54,597 bases of DNA from Chara braunii (Eukaryota; Streptophyta; Charophyceae; Charales; Characeae). The notes under the pieces are model-generated. The model did no database searches. It worked only from the letters and a program-made list of their open reading frames with translations, and was not told the DNA's origin. Both the position numbers and the translations under genes were made by a program. Position 1 is the first letter of the stretch; every line of letters begins with the position of its first letter. The stretch is from NCBI GenBank assembly GCA_003427395.1, contig BFEA01000352.1, forward strand, positions 513,517-568,113. The letters run 5' to 3'. Positions 41,851 to 53,517 of this stretch are shown here, piece after piece.

Positions 41851-42401
41851 CTAGTCAAACCCTGATGAAGCAGAGCATTCTGATTGTCGGTTGGTTCTGA
41901 CTGGGAATTTTGGATGACTCGGACGATTGAGTGCTGATTGCGTTATGACCGAGAATATCTTGACAACTTTGATGACAAACGCTGCTGAAGTAACAATCAC
42001 TGAACATTGATCACCTAGTAGTGAGAGGCTAGGCAAGGCATTCTCTACTTGAAGTGCTGATGGGGATTCCGAGAGGATAACTTGGACATCCTTGTGCGTT
42101 TTCAAGCCTCGTCGTGGCCTGCTCCACTGTCTCTAGCAATGAGCCAGTACTGTGTAATTTGTCATCATGACCATAAAAATAGATTACCATATTCAATATA
42201 TTTTTCCCTTTTTACCATCCGGACCGCTTGTTCACGTTGAGCTTTCCTATGTGATTCCATATCTTGGCACGCCTCTTTCTTCCATCCCTCTTTCTTGTCT
42301 CGATTTGATCTGTATGTCAGCACAAGGATCTCATCCTCTTTCATTATTCCTTCGCACCCCTCTGGATTTAGGCAGTGAATAGTGTAGACTGCAATTTGCA
42401 C
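41851..42401 (-). other. Two minus-strand exon-like stretches, unknown
   Basis: 42185-42401 encodes an Arg/Lys/Glu-rich helix (KKEGWKKEACQDMESHRKAQ) and ends near a donor-like ATG/GTAATC. 41990-42140 can read SLLETVEQATTRLENAQG, also helical, in a different frame. They may be exons of the same unknown gene; I cannot join them with confidence. Confidence 0.3.
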
Positions 42402-44132
42402 GCAGAGTAGAAAACTTAGGGGTGTGAAAGTTAGTTCAATGGTCCAATAATTGCCAAGTATTCCAAACGTTAGCTATGCATCATCACTGTCTCGAGTGCT
42501 AAGGCAGGCTCTTAACAACAGATAAAAAAAAAGAGGGAATCAGAGAAGAGCGTCTAATGCTGGTCCACAGACGGAGAGTACTCACGTCCTAATGTCGATA
42601 TCTAAGGCTTTACTGGGTGCCAGGCGAGCTCAGTCTGATCGGGACTAACCTAGGAGCGAATGGTGCTGTGCAGTTCCCCGGACGTCTTACCCGACTCACT
42701 TCTCGCCTGTTCCCCGAGAGACGTTGTGATCGTGACATGGGCCTCTATCGTGGGTAGACTCGTGCAGACACTAGCTCTGAATTGAGCGCTCTAAGTTGCA
42801 CCCAAAGCCCTGACTAAAAATTAGCCAATGCCCATCTCCAACCACAGCAGATCGAGCCAACCGCCTTAACATGTGCTCTTTTCTTTCCTCGTTCGCCCTG
42901 GCACTTAGCAGGGTAGGTGTTTGGTGTTTCGTTTATTTCGGCACACATCGAATAATAATGTCATAGAGCCTCGAGTCAGCCTTTATGCAGTGGGTACCTC
43001 ACTAATCATTCTCGTTTGTATATGGTAACGTTGGGACTGCTGGCCTCAGTTCCAGCTACTTACACAGTGCAAACTTAGACTCTAGTCATAGGCACTGTTC
43101 ACGTAATGCGCAAGTCGCCCCCAACAGTAAGCCTCGATAGGGCACAGGGCAACCGCTATTTGATTCAGACCCCTTCAAAGTCTAGCACGACGAGTTCGAG
43201 TACAGATGCAGGTAGTTCCCGCTCGTGGACTGTGCAAGCACCGTTGTGCACACAGCTGGACCCGGCCAGATGTTTGGCTAGGCGAATCGGGCAGATTCAA
43301 ATAGTGGTTAGCAATGAATAGATGAGAGAGCGGAAAGGCAGATGTCAGGAAGGTTTAGAATCATTCTGGTTTAGTATCAGGAGCTACATTCAGAGTCTAA
43401 CTCTTCTATTTGAGTAGCTTTCACTGAAATTCAATTTAACCCTCGCTTCGGGTCTTGCACAAAATGATATTAGCATCTTTCACTCAGATCCTACGCCGAT
43501 GTAAAGTCTGCATACTGAGCAAAGCATCAGAGGCGGTCACATCACTAGGGGTGATTCTTTGACCGCCGCATCTTTGTGGCAACAGACCTGCCCTGACTAG
43601 TGCACAACACATAACGGTTGGTGAACCCTACCCGAATAGTACACTCAGGACTATCGATAACGAGTCACATGAGGGTGACCTCACGCTGAATGTTGCTCAA
43701 CTTTTTCTCGCATTAGGTACAGTGGCGAAGGGCTACTGTCGACAAATTACAGCCCCCGCGGGACATTCAGGTAATGACCATGACACAGAGCAATACAAAC
43801 CAGGTACGTTTCAGATCTGCCCTCGCATTGTTCACTCAACCCTCGCTCAAGGCATTTCATAGGGCTCAATATGGCAACACGCTTGTTCTCACACCAAACA
43901 TGATCTTAATCTCAGCACACGCATAAGGGTTTTGGACTAGATTGAGTCAACAACCTAATCCCCGTCCATTAGGAACTTAGCAAGCAAGTATGCAATCTTC
44001 CTAAGAGTGACTCACTTATTTTTCATCGGGCAACCATGGCTTGACGATAAGTCAAAAACGCTATTACTTTATAATCTTCCCTGCTTCAAGGGTTCTTTTT
44101 GCTCTTGCACGGAGGCAGACGAATCCAGACTG
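42402..44132. other. Unassigned stretch
   Basis: No recognisable gene or strong repeat on either strand. Confidence 0.4.
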
Positions 44133-44498
44133 TTAGGCTAGAGCTTTATTAGCAAGCACAAAAGGGTAGTGCTTATCACGAAGCTCGCCAAAGTCGATCA
44201 TCGACCTCTCGCAAGCGGCACTGAGGGTGCAGGGCACTAACAACTCATAATTGCCTTGAGCCAAGAATTCAAAGCAGGTAGGTGAGTTCATAGAACGGAC
44301 AAGGATACTCGAGAATATCTTATCTTCATGTATGCTTCCTTTTGTATTCCACGCCAAAACCCCATGATGATCAGCGTCATTCAATTTCTCTAGATCACCG
44401 TTTTCGAGCCAAAGAGAAAAGGAAATTCGAAAAGGAGATGAGCACTTAGTAGGACCAGGGGAACTCAACTGCAAGGAGGAAAATTGCCCCACATACAA
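44133..44498 (-). CDS. Unrecognised 121-codon frame
   Basis: Starts MYVGQFSSLQLSSPG and contains SIHEDKIFSSILVRSMNSPT, CFEFLAQGNYELLVPCTL and RSMIDFGELRDKHYPFVLAN, then a stop. The composition looks protein-like, but no family or partner frame is known to me. Confidence 0.35.
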   Translation of the reverse strand: MYVGQFSSLQLSSPGPTKCSSPFRISFSLWLENGDLEKLNDADHHGVLAWNTKGSIHEDKIFSSILVRSMNSPTCFEFLAQGNYELLVPCTLSAACERSMIDFGELRDKHYPFVLANKALA

Positions 44499-45929
44499 AA
44501 CATTGGAGTAACCTCAACGACTCAGTTCAAAGCCAGCCCGCTCAGTGCTCGTTTGAGGAACTGACGAGTAACACTCACAGCGCGTAAGGGCGACGCAAAC
44601 GGGTAGAAATGCAAGGTGGTGCTAATTGCATGTGCTAGTAGTCACTTCCCATTCAAGGTCGCCCGACCGACTCGTTGTCGTTAACAAACGACCCAGAACC
44701 GGATAAAAACAATCGAAATCTTCCTTCATAACAAGATGACAACACGTCACATGTGGTAAATTGTCCGCACACGTCTGCGACTAGATCTAGACTCGTCCCG
44801 TTTTCATTCTAAAACTCGCTCGGTACTCACAAGTTGCCGAACGTGCTCTAATCACAACGTTGACAGTGATAAGCTGCCCTACAGACTCTTAGTTGGCATG
44901 ATCACAACTACGTAGAGACAGGGTAAGTCAAGAAACTCCTTTTCGCGACAAGCGTCAGTGACTGACACAAGGCTTTTTCTAGCGGATCATTAGATAATGC
45001 TCTCAACCGAGAGAATGCCCGTTGACCAACAATGGCACTGGGGAAGCAAACCTCAAAAGCGTTAACTCGCGAAGAGGGCGACAACAGCAATTAACCGCAC
45101 ACATTCCTCAGGGCCAAACACAACCCAATTAGTCTGCAGTCCATCATTCGCACCTCCCACTCGTACTTAGCCCACAAGCGTTCAAGTGGCACTCCCTCGA
45201 CACTGTGGTTGTATCCTCCTTAACTACTCTTCGCAAATAGCAGTTGATGAGGGTCTGCGCGCCAAAGGACTAGTGAGGCTGAGCAGGGATAGACTGATAA
45301 CGTCAATCACTCGCTCGCACGTGGAGCCCTTCACGGAAGTCTGACTTTCCCCATCCCGCTTGTCCAACCAAAACTCAAGCACCGTTCTCTCTTTCAGCCC
45401 ACAACCATCTCGCAGGAAACAACGCCTTTGAACCCCCTCTTTGACCACTCTGCATGCTCAAAGTAGGACACCGACAGCCAAGTCACTCTTGCGCATGGCA
45501 CATCCTCTGTTTCCACAACCGCTGAGTCCTGTATCCGCACACGTCATCCTCTCAACATGACGGCCCCCTTCACCTCGCTATGACTTGGCAAGAACGACCG
45601 CGTCAACCGCATCCTAGACATGTTACTCATATCTCCCCTTCATCTCGCTATATCCCGAGTAGGCTTGATAGACTCCCTCAAATACAGATAGGACGGGAGA
45701 GTTATTGGGGCGTCAACCTTCACTGGCATACTCGCGTTCCAGCCCATCAGCTGAGTATGTACGCGTCGCCCTCATGACTCGTTCGGAACTGACGTCATCA
45801 CCAGGGCCGCACGAATGCGAATAGCCCTCTCTCTCCCTTTGACTCCCACTGCGCATGCGCTTTTTTTCACTTCCAGCGCGTTACCACCTTCTCGCCGCTC
45901 GTACATAACTGCCTCTCTTTCCCGTAATC
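44499..45929. other. Unassigned stretch
   Basis: Short frames only; nothing recognisable. Confidence 0.4.
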
Positions 45930-46172
45930 TCAGTCCCTCCGCTGGCCAAAACTAGCCTCGGGCCCGTCCTCTACCGACTCGGACGGTGGATGCTCCCTTC
46001 TCCACTGCTCCAATCTGTGCCAGGACTGGGTCAAAGCGTCGCTTTCCTCGGACTCTGCCTCAGAGTCTCGATCTAGCTCTTGTTGCTCTCGCTCAGTAGT
46101 ACTCGTGGAGGTCTCCTCTTCATGGTAAGTAACAGTAACTTTTAAAGCAGCAGTCACCCCACTCGCCGACAC
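45930..46172 (-). CDS. Short acidic frame, unknown
   Basis: An 80-codon minus-strand frame with a Glu/Ser/Arg-rich run (EREQQELDRDSEAESEESD, then WHRLEQWRREHPPSESVEDG). Charged low-complexity starts of this kind occur in retroelement gag proteins, so that is one option; no capsid or zinc knuckle follows. Confidence 0.3.
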   Translation of the reverse strand: MSASGVTAALKVTVTYHEEETSTSTTEREQQELDRDSEAESEESDALTQSWHRLEQWRREHPPSESVEDGPEASFGQRRD

Positions 46173-47286
46173 CTCCGTTCGGCTCTATTACAAGCCTCGG
46201 TGACCACCCCCTGCACCGCAACATTCTCCCTCATCTCCTGCTCCTTGGCCCCGTAAACATTGACCCTCCGCTTTACCGCGTGGTCCTGCTTACAATAGTT
46301 CAAATAGGCATCAACTACGACACCCTCCTCTCTCTTAGGCTCCCAGCTCCAAAAGTACCGTAGGTATCCGACTTATAGCCGTAAAGACCGTTGCTACGCG
46401 CCATAGCCACTTGCCAGATAGCCTGAGCGCCCCACACTCAACGCGAGTTACAGCATAACATGCACTAGGCTTGGGAGACGGATCCCAGCTCGAACGACCC
46501 ACGGTGAGTACAGCGCCGACCCGTAGCAAGTGACACGGCCCCTTCCCTTTTTTATAGGTCACTGTGTGCCCCACTCTCTACGTTCTAAATGAGGGACACT
46601 GGCAGCCCTACTGTGTGGCGCCCAGTCAGCCGAGACAGTATTAAAGCAAAACGTGGAGGGTCGGTCTAGTCTAGACTGTCCCTTTTATAATCATGGTTCA
46701 AAAACGAACCATTAGCCGCACCCCGCGAAGTGTCCGAAAGAAATATTAAATAAAGAAATAGACAAAAATAGGGGTAATAATAGCAGAGACGGGAGAACAA
46801 CGCTTCAAAATTTCTCGTGCTGATGTATCACTAAAACCACCGGGCCCCGAGATACAATAACTTCGATCTAGGTCTAGGCACGGATCCAAGCTCAACACTC
46901 AACCTTCCCTCTTTTACTGACGGTGATCGTCGCCACTACACCTACCCCAAAACACGACTATGGGGACGCGGTGCGTGGTTGAGAGAACCAAACCGACTAT
47001 CGCTATCCCACTTCTGCACTTAGCCCAGATCATGACCATCAGGGCCCAACGTGCGGCTGACCGTGCTACCCCTTGTTTATCACGCTAGGCAACCCCGACG
47101 GTCACTCCAGTTACGAGACGACACACTGTAAGGCAGGGTACTGAACCTGCGCAGTACCAATGGAAAGCCCAATATATGGGCCTGTCAATTCCACACGACC
47201 CTGCGGACTGATACTCGGCTTACAGCGGTAAGTGAACGGATGAACTAATACACAGCGGAGGGCAGGGACAGCACGCCCTCCGACTA
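46173..47286. other. Unassigned stretch
   Basis: No gene recognised. Confidence 0.4.
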
Positions 47287-47642
47287 CGGGTCCGATAGAG
47301 GCGTGGGACTGTGTGTACTCCCTATGCTACATCGAACGACAAACGCCCTCGGCTGGGCCACCTCTGCGATTGCAGCTGATTAGCTTTCGCACGTGGTTCG
47401 GTAGTTCGGCAGGGATACACCCACCTAAGGGATGGTGACAGCTCCCGCAGGTGGAGGTAAGTTGTACCTCGCGTGGCCCTGTCCTGTCGTAGGGGTTCAC
47501 GAGAGGTATGGCTGGCGCACTCGGCCGGAGCGGTGACAAAAGCTCCATTGCACCGCGATGAGAAAGCCCTGCACGAATCCTGCGTGATGCGACCGAGAAG
47601 GTCCCCTTGGGGGACCGATGCGCTCGACAACGGGCCTAGTAC
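47287..47642 (+). repeat. Family G repeat, copy 2
   Basis: Matches 7830-8172 from GGGTCCGATAGAGGCGTG to GACCGATGCGCTC. Downstream a GGTACC-rich stretch (47638-47720) resembles motifs in the element A LTR. Confidence 0.75.
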
Positions 47643-47720
47643 CTTGTGTGGTACCGGCTCTGGTGCGCGGGCCCGGTACCAAGCGTGGTGCCTGCACTGG
47701 CGTGCGGAACCGGTACTGGC

Positions 47721-48527
47721 CCTGGCGCGGTGTCGCAATGGTTCCACTTCTAAGAGAAAACTATCAGCAAACGATCGGGACCGTCGGACAGTAAAAATCG
47801 GAGGACCCCGATTGTCTACTTGTCACAGGCAGGAACTTAACGATAGTTATATATGTAGTGATTTGTTGGAAATTCTAAGCTGCACTATCTGGACTTTTCT
47901 GGTCTCCAGTGCGGATTTCACGTGATCTCTCATTGTGTGTGTGCCCAAGGTGACGAGCAGTGAGGCTCAATGCAACTGATGCCCCAAGGTGGGAACAAAC
48001 CAATGCCCTCTAGAGTACCTAGCCAAATATCACCCACCAACATCATAAGGAAGACTCTATAGACTAGATTCACACCCCATCAAAAGCCCGCACCCCCCAA
48101 GAAACAAAGAACAGCCTGCCACAGCCGGAAAAAAAAAAGAAAAAAACTCCAGACACACCACCGGCACTAGAAGCACTGCCGGGCCGCATATACAACAGGA
48201 AATGTTCTCCCAAACATTTTCCCACTGACCGTTGGTAGACTGCTCCAGATCAGCCGGTCATCAAAAAGAAGCATTGTGTACCTGCAAAACAATAAGATAT
48301 AAGATAAAACCATTAGTGGTTTCACATGTTTTTTTCAAACACCTATTCAAGATGGATCTTTTGCATTATAATAATGATGACAACAAGCTGCAGTTCTGCA
48401 CACAAAGGGCAGTTAAACATTATGGCAAGGAGGATATGGAAATACAATTTCGATCACCCAGCAACACCATATGGACACAACCACCCCGCCCGATATCGCA
48501 GATCATTGCAATAAATCGCAGTTTCCC
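47721..48527. other. Unassigned spacer
   Basis: A plus-strand frame at 48232-48561 has no motif. Nothing else recognised. Confidence 0.4.
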
Positions 48528-48980
48528 AGTTGGGCTGTACACTAAGTGTTCAGCTTTGTAGTTTGTTTTCTTGTTTTGAGTGATCCCTTGACCTGTAACT
48601 CATGTGTTCTGTTTGTGCGTGCTGCACTGTTGCATACCGTAACGGTGCAGACCAGAACAAGAACCGACCTCTCTCACATAGTACAGGACAGCGCAGCGGA
48701 AGGCTAAAATACCAATGATCAGACCAGTCAAAGTCGCAATGCAGACCAAACATACATCATCATCATCACATGGTGTGAAGGGGCCTGGCGCTCACACAGG
48801 AAGAATGCGCCAGTCCCCAAATCATACACAGACGAAGAGGAGGGGGATCAGACGAAGAAGAGGCGGAAGATGGGAATGTCGTCAACACCAAGTCTTCGAT
48901 ACAGGCCCCAAACAATCCCTCTTCCAATGTCTCGATCAAATGTCGAGTCTGAATCCAAATGTCGTCCAGTCTCAAAGTCG

Positions 48981-49067
<87 letters not shown>

Positions 49068-49735
49068 GTCTGTAGGTGCTGAGAAGTCAGGTAGCAAAAG
49101 GCTGAGGGAGAGAAGGTGGACTTGAGAGGAGGAAGAAGAAGAACTCTCTCTCTCTCTCTCTCTGGTGTACCAAGTACTAACCTGTGAAGGTGGCGCCTTG
49201 TTGCAGGTACATCGAAGACGAAGCTGGAGCTATGGCGCCACAGGTAAGTCTCCTGGCCTCCACCACTCTCTCTCTCTCTCTCTCTCCAATGCTACTCTAA
49301 GCTCCTAACAGCGCCCAGCGCTGAAGACTACTCCTAGCGCTACTACTACTACTGCAGCGCTCCTGCAGAGTGCTGTGGCCGCATCCTGAAGACTGCCTCC
49401 TGAACTGCATGTGAAGTGCCCGTGAACTGCCTGCAGCCTGCAGCCTGCAGGGTGGACCAGTACTACATAGTGCTGGCCCGTTCAGGAGGCTGCTCTTGCC
49501 AATGCCGAAACGTGCCAGACCCTGGCGTTGAAGTTCAAACAAAGGTTGTCTTGAAACAGGCCCAAAATGCCCTGCACTAAACCCTGGCGCCTAAGTTTCA
49601 GGGCAGGTCGACTTTATGAGGGCCTGAAAATGGCCCTCCTTTTCAGGCTTTTAGGCTGAAACGACACAGGGCTTGGAGGGCCCTTATTTTCCGTCTGGTC
49701 GGGCCCTGCAGGCCCTTGTGGATGCGCAGTATGCC
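48528..49735 (-). mobile_element. Solo LTR of the B/C family, reverse
   Basis: The reverse complement follows the B/C LTR order: TGTGGCATACTGCGC start, GGGCCTG-rich repeats, a degraded TATA (TATGTAG), the GCAGTAGT/AGCGCTGGGCGC region, the donor-like CAGGTTAGT, GA microsatellites and a CCCAACTGGG end. No internal region or partner LTR adjoins it. Ends are degraded and no target duplication is clear. Confidence 0.85.
48985..49064. repeat. (CT)n microsatellite, about 80 bp
   Basis: About forty CT dinucleotides inside the solo LTR, at the place where other LTR copies have a short GA run before GCTTGGTGAC. Confidence 0.95.
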
Positions 49736-50129
49736 ACATTCACCCTATGGGCTTGATCCCTGAGTCTGTCACTTGTAGTCTCTGATTGGTAGCCTTAGGC
49801 CATTCTGTTATGATCCTGGCCAATTTCGAAGTACACATTCATGAGAAAGTACAATGCAGTCCAATTGCAAAAAGAAATGAATGAACTTGAGAGGAGAGAG
49901 AGGAAAAGAAGAAGAAGAAGAAAGAAAGAAGAAGAAGATGATGTACACCAGCAAAGAACAATGATAATTCCCTCCGTCTTCGCCAAACACTCTCCTCCTC
50001 CTTATCTCCTCCCCTCTTATTCAAACAAGAAATGATAATAATAAAGTTGAATGGCTGAACCACAATCAATGCCCGAATCCCTCTTCTACTGCAGGTATAA
50101 CATGAGGTCCACCATAACCATAGCCACCC
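49736..50129. other. Spacer with GA-rich tract
   Basis: A GAAGAAGAA/AGAAAGAAAG tract lies at about 49890-49940. No gene seen. Confidence 0.5.
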
Positions 50130-50905
50130 TTCTTCCGCCTTCCTCCAAGGCTGAGGCTATGGCGGACTAGCAGGGAATTGCCCTGCTGTGCAAAGGACAA
50201 CACAAAGCAGCTGTGGCTGCTCTAGCTCAGGCCGCCATGCCTGACTCTGCCTCGAAGCTTCTTGGTGTAGCTCTACCCCAACTGGGGCCATCCAGATGCA
50301 GCGCCCACCAAGGTGATGAAGATGGCATTCACCATAGCCAGGTAAGTACCTCCGGTGCTCTCCCTCTTCCTAGTCCTCGTCTTCCTCCTCCTCCAGCCCA
50401 TGCTCCTCCACCATAGCCGCGGTGGAGAGCTGGGCGCTCTGTCCTCCCCAGCAGCGTTGCTCCAGCCAGTGCTCCAAGCAGTGTGTCGCCCAACTTGCAC
50501 ACTGAAGAATGAGGGACACTTTGCTCCTCCTCATTCTTTCGTGTGCCGCACTTTGCTCCCTAGGTCGCGCGGCCTCCAAGCGACCGGTACCTCCTACCTT
50601 TCGGAGAGAAACATCATTGCAGACTCTGATATTGCCTGTACAGGCCCTAGACTCAGGCCGGTTGGACTGTACCCGCCTAGACCTAGCCTACAAATACTGG
50701 GGCCTCTAAAAATGCAAACTTTTGTCTTCTTCTGCTCGGATCGAGTACCCGGCACATCTACACCTCTACTTGGTGTGGTACCGGCCTACCTGCTACTTGA
50801 AGTGTTTTCCGCTGCTCTAAGTGACGCAGGCCTCTTTCCCCGCCACTTGAGTGTTTTCCCCGCTGCAACCCTCAATGTCACGGCCACAGGTAAGAACCGG
50901 CCCTC
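50130..50905 (+). other. LTR-like or leader region with two splice-donor-like sites
   Basis: Consensus donors CCAGGTAAGTACC (near 50338-50350) and CACAGGTAAGAACC (near 50885-50898) stand in a CT/GC-rich stretch. The context GATGGCATTCACCATAGCCAG resembles in style the antisense donor of the B/C LTRs. It lies upstream of the element D gag and could be its LTR or leader; no terminal repeats are visible. Confidence 0.35.
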
Positions 50906-52125
50906 CGAGCCTCCCGCCCGGTGAAGTACCCTTGCGGGTCACACACACACTCAAAACGACAAGCACTCAGACAGGCACGCAGACCAGCAAGCACGCACAC
51001 ACTCAGACTTAGAAAACTCGGCAACAAGCGGGAAACTCGGCAAGGCATACATTCCATCAGCAAAACTCAGAAATCAGCTATGTGTCTCAGTCCGTGTTTG
51101 GGAGGTCCTTACAAGTCGGGGTTTTTCTTTTGGCCTTGTCATAGGTCTAGGTCCCCTTTTCCCCCTGTTTCCATCTAGATACAGATGAGTCTTGGGTTGT
51201 CCGTCGTAGGTCTAGGAAGAGGGTAGAAGTAGCGGGCACGAAATGTGGTTCGGGTCTTTTCACATTTTCGTTGGCTGGGGAAACTCTGCCCGTCCGTTGT
51301 TGGAGTGCTGCTGCTCTATTTTGGGCGAGGTCATCTTCTTCCTCGAAGCCCAGCTATAGCTGGGGTTGGGAAACAAAGTTCAAGATCACACTGCAGCTAT
51401 TTTGCAGCTCTGCATGAGAGCTTCCACAGGACTGTGTTGTTGGGTTTGGGCGCTGCCATTTTCCACTTGGCAGCCATATCTGCTGTTCCTCCTCACGTGG
51501 AACATCTTCGAAAAGCTGGATCGGTTGTCTCCTTCTTCATCAGGACTTCCAGCGCTGCACTTCCGTGCAAGCGCTGAGCTGGGCACGTTGTGACAGCTGT
51601 GGGGTTACTGCTGCTACTGCAGCCATAGCCAGGGGTATGAGGTGGCGAGGAGGAAGAACAAAACTCCTGCATACTTCGTTGAACACTTGTTTTTGGTTGT
51701 TCGGGATTGCTGTAGAGGGATTGCAGAATTGAAATTCGTTTTTCAATTCTCTGTGTATTTTGAGCTTCCGACGTGCATATCTTCTCTCCAGTTAGATATT
51801 CGCTGAACAAGGTCGAGTCCATATGTGATTGGGTGTCAGTCACTATTGTCAGTTCCTGCACCTGAAAACGGTCCTACACAAAGTTGGGAATTGTGTGAGT
51901 GAACCGATCAGCAGGAGTTGAGAGATTAGTCAAGGGTGCCATTCGGTATGACCCTGTTGGTCAGTGTCATTCCTGCAAGTCAGTCAGAAAACAGTCCGTG
52001 CAAGTCTGTTACTCTGTTAGGGATGGGAATCAACACCACATTCCATATCTGAGTAGACTAGTAAATGGGCTTCAGCCTTTGCCCAATTCCGCGTTTATCT
52101 TTTTGTTCGAAAGGAACCTTCTGGA
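50906..52125. other. Unassigned stretch before element D gag
   Basis: CA-rich near 50940-51000. No gene recognised. Confidence 0.4.
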
Positions 52126-53517
52126 ATGGGGGAAGAGAGCTCAGTTAGTGCACGGAATTGCAAGTTGCCTGCCACTGAGCTCAAGATTGGAGCAGCAGGT
52201 AAGGCTGCAAAGGCAGCTCGGTTGCAGTTGAAGCAGATGGAGAAGCAGAAGGAAGGAAGGTCGAGACAATCCAAGGAAGTGAGGAGGGACGAACACACCG
52301 CCTGGGATGAAAGTTTGACTTTGATGGCGGACAGATTGTCCATCATTGAAACCAAACTTTCCTCCCTTCCAGATTCCTTCGATCGCTTTGTGGCAGTTGT
52401 TAATCTATGTTTCCTTCCTACTCTACTCCCACTACTCCTACTCCTGCTACACCCCATTCCCATGCAAGATCCTCTACTGCTGCATCATCCCAAGCCAGTT
52501 GTCCCAAGGGCAGATTAGCTACACCTCCCAAGGTGCAGTCCCTGCCACTTGTGGCAGGGCACCCTGTGACTTCTGAGGCTTAAGTGATTGCAGGCCTAGG
52601 CCAGCAGAAATCGAGGCGCCCCAAGACAGTCCAACCTGAACCACTCACTGGGATAACCACGAAGTGGATGTAGCAGATTGGACTGCCTCGATGAGATGGT
52701 ACCTCAAAGAACTCACTTGCCCAGAGGTTACCAAGGTGCAGTCCACTGTGGCCCGTTTGGGAGGGTCTGCACTTCAGTGGGCTACTTCTAAGGCCAATAA
52801 GGCCCAAAAACAGCTGGCCAACTGGGCTGTTACAGTAGGATTGGACCAAATATTTAAGGGTCTAGAGGAGAGGTTTGCCGATCAAGAGAAATCCAGGAAC
52901 GCTGCTGCAGAGCTTGTGAGGATAGGCCAGTCAAAGTGGCAGGGATCCCTCTCCAAGCTCTATGCAGTTTGGAAAAGTCCATGTTAGACCAGGACAAGTT
53001 GCAGTTGTTTGTCCAGGCCAAGGACTGGAGGGCCTTTGGCAGAGCGGCCTTGGATCTGGAGGCCAAACTCCAAATCCAGTCCACTTCCCAGGCGGGAAGC
53101 ACAAGCAAAGGGAGGTGGCACGTGATGGAGTCTGTGGAAGATTCTGCAGGCTTTGACCAGAAATGATTGACTCCCTCATCTGGTCAAGGTCCCGGAGGCT
53201 TCCCAGACCAGGCTTTTCTGGCTTTGGCTCGGGAACTGGTAAGCGCCATGAAGGGCGCAAATCAGCTCCAGAGACAAAGGTCCCCCCCCCCTATCGGGTC
53301 TCGCAAATGCCCCTGTGGACCTGAGAAGCAAAATCTGCCCAAGTTTGCCAATTGTCAAGCTAACCCCATGGACCCTTTCTCTCTCCCATGGAGGGATTTG
53401 CACATCCCAGATGGGCTGTGGCAAAAGAGGAAGGATGCCGGTGTCTGCCTCAGATGTGTTGGGCAACACTTAGTCAAGTGCTGCCCTTCTTGGGGCAACC
53501 ACTACGCTGTAACCTGA
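52126..53517 (+). pseudogene. Element D gag, degenerate
   Basis: The first frame (from 52126) has a basic helix AKAARLQLKQMEKQKEGRSR. After a frame change near 52400-52660 the capsid-like part reads DVADWTASMRWYLKEL, ANWAVTVGLDQIFKGLEERF and SKWQGSLSKLYA. Near 52970 the frame shifts again to SMLDQDKLQLFVQAKDWRAF. A TGA at 53164-53166 precedes the tail, which has VCLRCVGQHLVKCC, a degenerate CCHC zinc knuckle (C-X2-C-X3-H-X3-C). No pol follows in the window. The gag differs from those of B and C, so this is a separate element family. Confidence 0.65.

Noticed and set aside
47322-47925. Frames over family G copy 2
   Set aside because: They lie in a non-coding repeat and are not kept in the other two copies.
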